A stretch of DNA of 7,845 nt from Anaerolineaceae bacterium (lineage in GTDB: Bacteria; Chloroflexota; Anaerolineae; Anaerolineales; Anaerolineaceae), in NCBI GenBank assembly GCA_028714615.1, contig JAQTMA010000020.1, positions 4,236 through 12,080 of the forward strand. The letters are read 5' to 3'. The translations under genes and the position numbers were made by a program. The notes under the pieces are model-generated. The model did not search any database. It saw only the letters and a program-made list of their open reading frames with translations, and was not told the origin of the DNA. This document shows, in pieces, positions 1 to 5,900 of this stretch (position 1 is its first letter; each line of letters begins with the position of its first letter).

Positions 1-423
1 TCGAAAGCGCAGTTGGCCGTCCAGCAACCGGAGAACGACATTGCAGTGCTGCACCCGGAACAGCTTCCGGCGCAACTGGCGCCGGCAACGTTGGGGAATC
101 CTCGCGCCATGCAGGTCGGCGACGAGGCCTACGCGGTCGGCAATCCCTTTGGGTTGTACTCCTCGCTGAGCGCAGGGGTGATCTCCGCTTTCAACCGCTC
201 CTTCCAACCACCAGGGGGCACATTGCAGTTGAAAGGTTTGATCCAGATCGATACCTCCGTCAATCCAGGTAATTCGGGGGGACCGCTGCTTAACCGGGAC
301 GGCCAGGTGATCGGGATCATCGAAGGGATCGTAAATCCCACCGGGCAAGATGTCTTCATCGGTATTGGATTTGCCGTGCCGATCGACGTGGCGGGGGGAG
401 CCCTGGGTTCGCCCCCAGATTGA
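1..423 (+). CDS. Trypsin-like (HtrA/DegP-type) serine protease, 3' part
   Basis: This is the C-terminal part (140 residues) of an S1C trypsin-like protease; the reading frame is open to the window edge, so the true start and the catalytic histidine lie upstream. The catalytic aspartate sits in a NDIAVL motif (Asp codon 37-39). The catalytic serine sits in the signature NPGNSGGPLL (Ser codon 274-276). The strand motif VGNPFGL and the closing GIGFAVPID are typical of HtrA proteases. The family degrades or refolds damaged proteins, usually in the envelope. The protein stops right after the protease fold with no PDZ domain, unlike classical DegP/DegS. A run of six G (393-398) lies just before the short tail, so a frame error there would change the last residues, but neither alternative frame encodes a PDZ domain. 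Thirty bases separate its stop from the MoxR gene, suggesting cotranscription. The family call is sure; the substrate is unknown. Confidence 0.9.
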   Translation, partial: SKAQLAVQQPENDIAVLHPEQLPAQLAPATLGNPRAMQVGDEAYAVGNPFGLYSSLSAGVISAFNRSFQPPGGTLQLKGLIQIDTSVNPGNSGGPLLNRDGQVIGIIEGIVNPTGQDVFIGIGFAVPIDVAGGALGSPPD

Positions 424-440
424 GGAATAGTTGCACCAAC

Positions 441-446
441 AAGGAG
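441..446 (+). promoter_or_regulatory. Ribosome binding site of the MoxR gene
   Basis: AAGGAG lies 7 bases before the ATG at 454. This is a near-ideal Shine-Dalgarno sequence and supports that start. Confidence 0.8.
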
Positions 447-453
447 ATAGCGG

Positions 454-1464
454 ATGGATGAAAACAGTAAATCCGAGATGGGCAAGCCGATGGAGCGCGT
501 GCTGTACGAGGTCAAGAAGGTCATCGTCGGGCAGGATCATCTGCTGGAGAGTCTGATCGTCGCGCTGCTGGCCCGCGGTCACATTCTGGTGGAAGGCGTG
601 CCAGGCCTGGCCAAAACGATGGCGATCAAGACCCTGGCTGAAGCGATTGGGGGCGAGTTCAAGCGTATCCAGTTTACACCGGACCTCGTCCCCGCTGACC
701 TGGTGGGAACCCGCATCTACAACCAGCGAACCGGGGAGTTCAATACTTCCCTGGGCCCGGTCTTTACCAACCTGCTGCTGGCTGATGAGATCAACCGCGC
801 CCCCGCCAAAGTGCAGAGCGCCCTGCTCGAAGTGATGCAGGAACACCAGGTGACCATAGGACGCGAGACGTTCCTGGTCCCCGAGCCCTTCCTGGTGCTG
901 GCGACCCAGAACCCTATTGAGACAGAAGGCACGTACGCGTTGCCCGAGGCGCAGGTCGATCGCTTCATGCTCAAGGTGCTGGTGGGCTATCCCAACCCTA
1001 CCGAAGAGTTTGTGATCGTCGAACGCATGACGAGCGCGCTCCAGGCTGTGCAGAAGGTGCTAACCAGCAACCAGTTAATCGACCTGCAAAAAAGGGTGGA
1101 CGGGGTGTATGTGGACCCGGCGCTCATCGAGTACGCCGTGCGCATGGTGACTGCTACGCGCAACCCGCAAGAGGTTGGATTGAAGGAGCTGCAGCACTAT
1201 ATCATGTTCGGGGCCAGCCCGCGCGCCTCGATCAACCTGATCCTGACCGCCCGCGCGCTGGCCTTCGTACGCGGGCGCAATTACGTGCTTCCACAAGATG
1301 TTCTGGATATGGCCTTCGATGTGATGCGCCACCGCCTGGTTCTATCGTACGAGGCGCTTTCTGACAATGTGAGCGGCGATGACCTGCTGACCAGGGTCTT
1401 CGACCGCATTCCCATCCCGGTCGTTCCGATGCGCGAACATGCCAACATCCGCGACGACGCCTGA
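454..1464 (+). CDS. MoxR-family AAA+ ATPase
   Basis: This is a complete 336-aa AAA+ ATPase of the MoxR group, the usual length for the family. Walker A is GVPGLAKT (residues 48-55) and Walker B is LLLADE (107-112), followed by INRAPAKVQSALLEVMQE. Sensor 1 lies in ATQNP (150-154), the likely arginine finger is R170 in QVDRF, and a sensor-2 arginine is R257 in GASPRA within the C-terminal lid domain. There is no signal peptide or membrane segment, so it is cytoplasmic. MoxR proteins are thought to act as ATP-driven chaperones that mature or activate VWA-domain partners, and here a DUF58 gene and two VWA genes follow directly. The start is set by AAGGAG 7 bases upstream. The 3' end overlaps the DUF58 start by 26 bases, so translation of the two is probably coupled. 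The family assignment is near certain; the specific target is not known. Confidence 0.97.
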   Translation: MDENSKSEMGKPMERVLYEVKKVIVGQDHLLESLIVALLARGHILVEGVPGLAKTMAIKTLAEAIGGEFKRIQFTPDLVPADLVGTRIYNQRTGEFNTSLGPVFTNLLLADEINRAPAKVQSALLEVMQEHQVTIGRETFLVPEPFLVLATQNPIETEGTYALPEAQVDRFMLKVLVGYPNPTEEFVIVERMTSALQAVQKVLTSNQLIDLQKRVDGVYVDPALIEYAVRMVTATRNPQEVGLKELQHYIMFGASPRASINLILTARALAFVRGRNYVLPQDVLDMAFDVMRHRLVLSYEALSDNVSGDDLLTRVFDRIPIPVVPMREHANIRDDA

Positions 1465-2329
1465 GCGCATCCTCCTGCGCCTCGATTGGCAGGTCATCCG
1501 CAGATTGGATGGCCTGCTGCAAGGCGATTACCGCAGCTTGTTCTACGGCTACGGGGTGGACTTCGCCGATCTGCGCGAGTACCAGCCGGAAGATGACATT
1601 CGCTACATCGATTGGAATGTCACCGCCCGCATGGACACCCCGTATGTCCGGCAGTACATCGAAGACCGGGAAATAACCGCCTGGTTCCTGCTCGACCTGA
1701 GCCCATCGGTGGACTTTGGTACGGTGACCCGCCAGAAACGGATGGTGCTGATTGATTTTGTTACGACGCTTGCCCGACTGTTGACGCGCCACGGTAATCG
1801 TGTGGGGGCCATGTTTTTCGGCAGCCGGATCGAGCACACCATCCCTGCCAAGGGCGGTCGTATCCAGGTGCTGCGCCTGGTGAATGACTTGCTCAAACAG
1901 CAGCCGCTGCCCCGGGCACCTTTCACCGATCTCGGCGTGCTGCTCAACGGCGGGCTCAATGCCATTAAAGCCCGCTCGCTGGTTTTCATTGTGTCCGATT
2001 TCATCAGCGCCCCGGGTTGGGAGCGCCCACTCAGCTTGCTCAACCGGCGCCACGAAGTCCTCGCCATCCGCTTGTGGGACCCGGGCGAGGTGGAGCTTCC
2101 GGACGTTGGACCCATCATCATGCAAGACGCGGAGACGGGCGAGCAACTCTACGTCGATACGCACGACCGGACCTTCCGTACCCGCTTTGCCGAGGCAGCT
2201 CAACGCAGGGAGGTTGCCATCAACGCAGCCTTCCAACGTGCCGGAGTAGACGCCCTGCCTCTCTCCACCGGCGATGACCTGGTTCACGCGATCATCCGGT
2301 TTGCGGCGCTCCGGCGGCAGCGTAGGTAG
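1439..2329 (+). CDS. DUF58 family protein (VWA-like, soluble)
   Basis: This is a complete 296-aa DUF58 protein. The family core is clear: YRSLFYGYGVDFADLREYQP followed by EDDIRYIDWNVTAR (residues 31-64). It is followed by a VWA-like fold with a metal-site motif DLSPS (86-90), a candidate threonine T163 in FTDLG, and an aspartate D187 in VSDF, which together could form a MIDAS-type metal site. Many DUF58 proteins carry two N-terminal membrane helices; this one begins directly with the soluble domain and is probably cytoplasmic. The ATG lies inside the MoxR gene in another frame with no recognisable Shine-Dalgarno sequence, so translation most likely depends on coupling to MoxR. MoxR-DUF58 pairing is a classic arrangement and implies a shared function, possibly as client or adaptor of the ATPase. 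The exact biochemical role of the family is not settled. Confidence 0.95.
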   Translation: MPTSATTPERILLRLDWQVIRRLDGLLQGDYRSLFYGYGVDFADLREYQPEDDIRYIDWNVTARMDTPYVRQYIEDREITAWFLLDLSPSVDFGTVTRQKRMVLIDFVTTLARLLTRHGNRVGAMFFGSRIEHTIPAKGGRIQVLRLVNDLLKQQPLPRAPFTDLGVLLNGGLNAIKARSLVFIVSDFISAPGWERPLSLLNRRHEVLAIRLWDPGEVELPDVGPIIMQDAETGEQLYVDTHDRTFRTRFAEAAQRREVAINAAFQRAGVDALPLSTGDDLVHAIIRFAALRRQRR

Positions 2330-2337
2330 GGGGGTGG

Positions 2338-3345
2338 ATGTCTTTTCTTTGGCCTTTCATGCTCGTATCACTGCTGGTGGTACCCCTGTTTCTCCTGTGG
2401 TATCTTCACTTGCAGCAACGTCGCAGGCAAATTGCCGCAAATTTCGCCAATGTTGTGGGAGCTTTGGGTGAGGGATCAAAAAGGGCGGGCGCCCGCCGTC
2501 ACATTCCTCCGGCGCTTTTTTTATCAGGACTCGCTATCCTGCTGATTGCCCTGGCCCGCCCGCAGACTGTCGTAGCCCTGCCGAAGGAAGAGGGAACGGT
2601 TATCCTGGCATTTGACGTCTCTGGCAGCATGGCCGCCGACGATTTAACGCCCACCCGTATGGATGCCGCCAAAGCTGCGGCGCAGGATTTCGTGCAGCGC
2701 CAGCCTCCCAGCGTACAGATCGGCGTAGTGGCCTTCAGCGATAGCGGCTTTACGGTGCAGGAGCCGACCAACGACCAGAGCGCCATCCTGGCGGCGATCA
2801 AGCGCCTGGCCCCCCAGCGAGGTACTTCGATAGCCCACGGCATCCTGGGGAGTCTCAACGCGATTGCAAATGAAATGGGGCAAATCCCCTCCACCGGCGG
2901 CAACCTGACTTTGGGACCTACCCCCTCGCCCACCCCAATGCCGAAAGGGGTTTATATCAATGCCGTCGTCGTATTGCTCAGCGACGGCGACAATAACGAA
3001 GATCCCGATCCGCTCGTGGCGGCGCGGGCGGCCGCAGATCGCGGAATCCGTGTCTATACCGTCGGCATTGGCAGCGTCGCGGGGACCACTTTGCACGTCA
3101 ACGGCTTTATCGTGCATACTCAGCTCGACGAAGCCACCTTGCAGCAGATTGCCCAGCTCACCGGCGGCGCTTATTCCAATGCCGCAAATACGAAAGACCT
3201 GCTCGCAATTTACGACCACCTCGATCCGCAACTGGTGATCAAACCAGAAAGCATTGAAGTCACATCCTTGTTTGCAGGCGCCAGCTTGTTGGTGATGCTG
3301 GCCGGCGCCGCGTTTTCATTATTGTGGTTTGGCCACTTGCTCTGA
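2338..3345 (+). CDS. Membrane-anchored VWA-domain protein, BatA-like (first copy)
   Basis: This 335-aa protein has the BatA/BatB layout. Two N-terminal hydrophobic segments lie at about residues 3-25 and 58-78, followed by a VWA domain and a C-terminal membrane helix at about 309-332. The MIDAS metal site looks complete: DVSGS (D93, S95, S97), T163 in RGTSIAHG and D216 in LLSDGDNN. A short Thr/Pro-rich stretch, PTPSPTPMP (194-202), interrupts the VWA fold before the LLSDGD strand. VWA domains bind partner proteins through a divalent metal, so this is likely a membrane-bound partner of the MoxR ATPase. The gene starts 8 bases after the DUF58 stop behind a G-rich stretch (2330-2337), consistent with one operon. 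It is paralogous to the next gene. The bat name comes from Bacteroides aerotolerance genes; that phenotype is not implied here. Confidence 0.93.
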   Translation: MSFLWPFMLVSLLVVPLFLLWYLHLQQRRRQIAANFANVVGALGEGSKRAGARRHIPPALFLSGLAILLIALARPQTVVALPKEEGTVILAFDVSGSMAADDLTPTRMDAAKAAAQDFVQRQPPSVQIGVVAFSDSGFTVQEPTNDQSAILAAIKRLAPQRGTSIAHGILGSLNAIANEMGQIPSTGGNLTLGPTPSPTPMPKGVYINAVVVLLSDGDNNEDPDPLVAARAAADRGIRVYTVGIGSVAGTTLHVNGFIVHTQLDEATLQQIAQLTGGAYSNAANTKDLLAIYDHLDPQLVIKPESIEVTSLFAGASLLVMLAGAAFSLLWFGHLL

Positions 3346-3372
3346 TCCTGGCGATTGGAACAAGCGCGCATC

Positions 3373-3378
3373 GGAGGG
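3373..3378 (+). promoter_or_regulatory. Ribosome binding site that decides the second VWA start
   Basis: GGAGGG lies 5 bases before the ATG at 3384. It favours that start over the in-frame GTG at 3324, which lies inside the upstream gene and has no visible Shine-Dalgarno sequence. Confidence 0.75.
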
Positions 3379-3383
3379 TACGG

Positions 3384-4427
3384 ATGGACGTGCTTTGGCC
3401 TGAACTTCTTCTCTTCCTGGGACTGGTCCCGTTGGTCTTGGGATTGTATATTTGGGTGCTGCACCGGAAGCGGCGCTACACGGTGCGCTTTTCCAGCCTG
3501 TCTCTGGTACGCGCAGCGCTCCCACACACATCGCGTGTGCGGCGCCATCTACCCTTCGCCCTGTTCCTTCTGGCGCTGGCCAGCCTGGTGGTCGCGCTGA
3601 GCCGTCCGGTAGCCATCCTGACCGTACCCACGGACCAGACGACCATCATCCTCTCCCTGGATGTCTCGGGTAGTATGCGATCCAACGATATTCCGCCTAG
3701 CCGCCTGGAGGCAGCCGAATCCGCGGCGCTATCGTTTATCCAGCGCCAGCGATCCACCACCCAGATCGGCATCGTAGCGTTCGCCGGGTTTGGCGAATTG
3801 GTCCAACCGCCCACCACCGATCAGGAGGCCCTGCAATCTGCCATCCGCAGCCTGACCACCGGTCGGCGGACTGCGATTGGGAGTGGGATTTTGAGATCCA
3901 TCGATGCGATCGCCGAGGTGGACAAGCAAGTTGCCCCTTCCGTCAGCGATCCAACCGATCCGAACCAGCCGACACCTGTTCCCCGGGGCGCCTACGCTCC
4001 GGACATTATCGTGCTGCTGACCGACGGGGTCTCCAACGCCGGCCCGCTCCCGCTGGATGCCGCCCAACAGGCGGCTGACCGGGGAGTACGCATCTATACC
4101 ATTGGATACGGTACAGATCATGGATCGATTCCCTACAGCGACCCGTTCGGGAACAACGGTCAGACATTTAGAGGCGGCGGGCCGTTTCCAGGCGGCTTCC
4201 GTACCGGCATCGACGAAGAAACCTTGAAACAGGTGGCAGCTTTAACCGGCGGCAGGTATTACTCCGCAACCAGCGCTCACGAACTCGACAACGTCTTCCA
4301 GACTCTACCGACCTACCTGATCACCAAGCATCAAACCATGGAAATCAGTGTGGCCTTTACGGCCATCGCAGCCCTCCTGACCGTGCTTGCCATGGGACTC
4401 TCCCTGATCTGGCATCCACTCCCTTGA
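3384..4427 (+). CDS. Membrane-anchored VWA-domain protein, BatB-like (second copy)
   Basis: This 347-aa protein has the same layout as its upstream neighbour: hydrophobic segments at about 3-26 and 56-78, a VWA domain, and a C-terminal helix at about 319-343. The MIDAS residues are D93, S95 and S97 in DVSGS, T163 in RRTAIGSG and D214 in LLTDGVSN. The first four fall at exactly the same residue numbers as in the first copy, as expected for paralogues from a tandem duplication. It differs in a longer loop before the LLTDG strand (DPTDPNQPTPVPRG) and in a Gly/Phe-rich insert at about 250-272 that the first copy lacks. The open frame extends back to a GTG at 3324. The ATG at 3384 is preferred because of GGAGGG just upstream and because the N-terminus MDVLWPELLLFL then matches the MSFLWPFMLVSL of the first copy. 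It is probably the last gene of the operon and a second membrane partner for MoxR. Confidence 0.93.
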   Translation: MDVLWPELLLFLGLVPLVLGLYIWVLHRKRRYTVRFSSLSLVRAALPHTSRVRRHLPFALFLLALASLVVALSRPVAILTVPTDQTTIILSLDVSGSMRSNDIPPSRLEAAESAALSFIQRQRSTTQIGIVAFAGFGELVQPPTTDQEALQSAIRSLTTGRRTAIGSGILRSIDAIAEVDKQVAPSVSDPTDPNQPTPVPRGAYAPDIIVLLTDGVSNAGPLPLDAAQQAADRGVRIYTIGYGTDHGSIPYSDPFGNNGQTFRGGGPFPGGFRTGIDEETLKQVAALTGGRYYSATSAHELDNVFQTLPTYLITKHQTMEISVAFTAIAALLTVLAMGLSLIWHPLP

Positions 4428-4485
4428 AACGATGATCCAGATCTGCCCCTGTCCATAGAAACAAGCGTTGCAGCCCGATTTTTTG

Positions 4486-4514
4486 TTGGCATAATCGGCC
4501 AAGCCTGTTATGAT
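4486..4514 (+). promoter_or_regulatory. Sigma70-type promoter with extended -10 for citrate synthase
   Basis: A -35 box TTGGCA (4486-4491; 5 of 6 matches to consensus) and a -10 box TATGAT (4509-4514; 5 of 6) are separated by 17 bases. A TG one base before the -10 makes an extended -10. The predicted transcription start is near 4521, giving a leader of about 75 bases to the preferred ATG at 4596. This is the best promoter in the window. It suggests that the citrate synthase gene is transcribed independently of the VWA operon upstream. Confidence 0.75.
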
Positions 4515-4530
4515 TGAGCCTTCATCTCAG

Positions 4531-4544
4531 CATAGCGCTCTATG
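4531..4544 (+). other. Small inverted repeat in the citrate synthase leader
   Basis: CATAG (4531-4535) and CTATG (4540-4544) can pair around a CGCT loop. Allowing one bulged G, the stem extends to AGCATAG/CTATGGCT (4529-4547). It lies about 10 bases after the predicted transcription start and covers the unused upstream ATG at 4542. It may only shape the 5' end of the mRNA; a regulatory role is speculative. Confidence 0.35.
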
Positions 4545-4581
4545 GCTGGAGCGTTTCTTCTCAATGCAGGCCTATTGCTTC

Positions 4582-4586
4582 AGGAG
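4582..4586 (+). promoter_or_regulatory. Ribosome binding site that decides the citrate synthase start
   Basis: AGGAG lies 9 bases before the ATG at 4596. The upstream in-frame ATG at 4542 has no Shine-Dalgarno sequence and is only about 20 bases from the predicted transcription start, so 4596 is the likely start. Confidence 0.75.
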
Positions 4587-4595
4587 AGTACCGGC

Positions 4596-5900
4596 ATGAT
4601 TATCCAAGATAAGATCGCCATCCAACTGCCGAACTGGCAATCACGCGTTAACCGCCTGGTGAATGAATTCGGCGACTGCAAGGTTTGTGAGGTATCCGTC
4701 GAGCAAATTTATTCGGGCATGCGCGGCGTACACGTGCAGGTCAGTGATATCTCTTACGTCGATCCCAACCGGGGCATTCTTTTCCGGGGCTACACCATGC
4801 AAGAGGTGCTGACCCTGTTACCGCGGGCGACGGGCTCCGAATACCCCCTGGCCGGGGGTCTCTATTATCTGTTGATGACCAACGAGCTGCCCACCCGGCA
4901 GAACGCACTCGAGGTAGAGGAAGAGTGGAAGAAGCGCAGCGAGGTGCCCGGCTACATCTTTGACCTGCTGGATACCTTACCGGTCAAAACCCACCCGATG
5001 ACCATGTTCTCGCACGCCATACTCGCCATGCAGAACGAATCCGTGTTTACCCCGGCTTATGCGGACGGCCTGAAGAAACCCGACTTCTGGAAAGCCACTC
5101 TCGAAGACAGCCTCAACCTCACCGCCAGGCTGCCCGCCATCGCAGCTTACATTTATAACCGTAAATACCGGGATGGACAGGTGATCGATCCCGACCCGGC
5201 GCTGGATTGGAGCGCGAATTTCGCTCACATGATCGGCAAGTCCGGCGAGCGCGAATACCAGGAGCTCACCCGGCTTTATTTCGTGCTGCATTCCGACCAC
5301 GAAGGCGCCAACGTCAGCGCGCACATCTCCGCCCTGGTCAATTCGGCCCTCTCGGATATCTATTATGCCAGCTCGGCTGCCATGAACGGGCTGGCTGGGC
5401 CGCTGCACGGCGTTGCCAACCAGGAATGCATCCGCTGGTTGGTGGAGGTCACCAATTACTTCGGCGGACTGCCTACCCCAGAACAATTAGAAGCCTACTG
5501 CCAGGAAACGCTCGAGCACGGCCAGCTCATCCCCGGTTATGGACACGCGGTTTTGCGGGTAACGGATCCTCGCTTCTCGGCCCAACTGGATTTCGGGAAG
5601 AAATACATGCCAGACGACGAACTCCTGCGCCTGGTGATGCTGGTCTACGATACGCTGCCTGGAGTGCTGACGCGCCTGGGGAAAGTGAAAAACCCCTGGC
5701 CGAACGTGGATGCTATCAGCGGCACGCTCCAGTATCACTACGGCATCAAAGAGTTTGACTTCCATACGGTCATGTTCGGGGTCAGCCGCATCCTGGGTTT
5801 GACCTCACACGCGGTTTGGGCGCGCGCGCTGGGCAAACCCATCGAACGGCCCAAATCCATGACCACCCGAATGTTGGAAGAGCTGGTCAGCGCCGTTTAA
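4596..5900 (+). CDS. gltA: Citrate synthase, eukaryote/mitochondrial-like type
   Basis: This enzyme condenses acetyl-CoA and oxaloacetate into citrate, the first step of the TCA cycle, in the cytoplasm. With the preferred ATG it has 434 residues. The sequence is of the eukaryote-like family rather than the E. coli hexameric type: GMRGVHVQVSDISYVDPNRG, HSDHEGANVSAH, MNGLAGPLHGVANQE, GYGHAVLRVTDPRFS, NPWPNVDAISG and a closing ALGKPIERPKSM all echo mitochondrial enzymes. The catalytic triad is H271 (GPLHG), H317 (GYGHA) and D372 (NVDA). The spacing of 46 and 55 residues equals that recalled for pig heart enzyme (H274, H320, D375). Substrate-binding arginines appear at R326 and R398. A longer start at 4542 would add 18 residues, but AGGAG before 4596 argues against it. 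It has its own promoter and is monocistronic. Its TAA overlaps the stop of the convergent amylase gene. The symbol gltA is the common bacterial name for citrate synthase; this enzyme belongs to a different subfamily. Confidence 0.96.
   Translation: MIIQDKIAIQLPNWQSRVNRLVNEFGDCKVCEVSVEQIYSGMRGVHVQVSDISYVDPNRGILFRGYTMQEVLTLLPRATGSEYPLAGGLYYLLMTNELPTRQNALEVEEEWKKRSEVPGYIFDLLDTLPVKTHPMTMFSHAILAMQNESVFTPAYADGLKKPDFWKATLEDSLNLTARLPAIAAYIYNRKYRDGQVIDPDPALDWSANFAHMIGKSGEREYQELTRLYFVLHSDHEGANVSAHISALVNSALSDIYYASSAAMNGLAGPLHGVANQECIRWLVEVTNYFGGLPTPEQLEAYCQETLEHGQLIPGYGHAVLRVTDPRFSAQLDFGKKYMPDDELLRLVMLVYDTLPGVLTRLGKVKNPWPNVDAISGTLQYHYGIKEFDFHTVMFGVSRILGLTSHAVWARALGKPIERPKSMTTRMLEELVSAV

Noticed and set aside
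1232..2287. Long open frame of 351 codons on the - strand
   Set aside because: It lies wholly opposite the MoxR and DUF58 genes, whose family motifs are unmistakable. Its product shows no recognisable domain, and long antisense frames are expected in GC-rich coding DNA.
3324..3383. GTG start giving a 20-residue longer second VWA protein
   Set aside because: It overlaps the upstream gene and has no Shine-Dalgarno sequence. The ATG at 3384 has GGAGGG at good spacing and aligns with the start of the paralogue.
4475..4498. Inverted repeat CCGATT/AATCGG with a T run as terminator of the VWA operon
   Set aside because: The stem is only 6 bp with a 12-base loop, the T run lies in the loop rather than after the stem, and the right arm falls in the promoter spacer. 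No convincing terminator was found here.
4542..4595. Upstream ATG giving an 18-residue longer citrate synthase
   Set aside because: There is no ribosome binding site, and it is very close to the predicted transcription start and inside a small hairpin. The ATG at 4596 has AGGAG 9 bases upstream. An N-terminal targeting peptide was considered and dismissed for the same reason.
4977..5486. Open frame of 169 codons opposite the citrate synthase gene
   Set aside because: It is a shadow of a strongly conserved gene, with no recognisable motif and no ribosome binding site.
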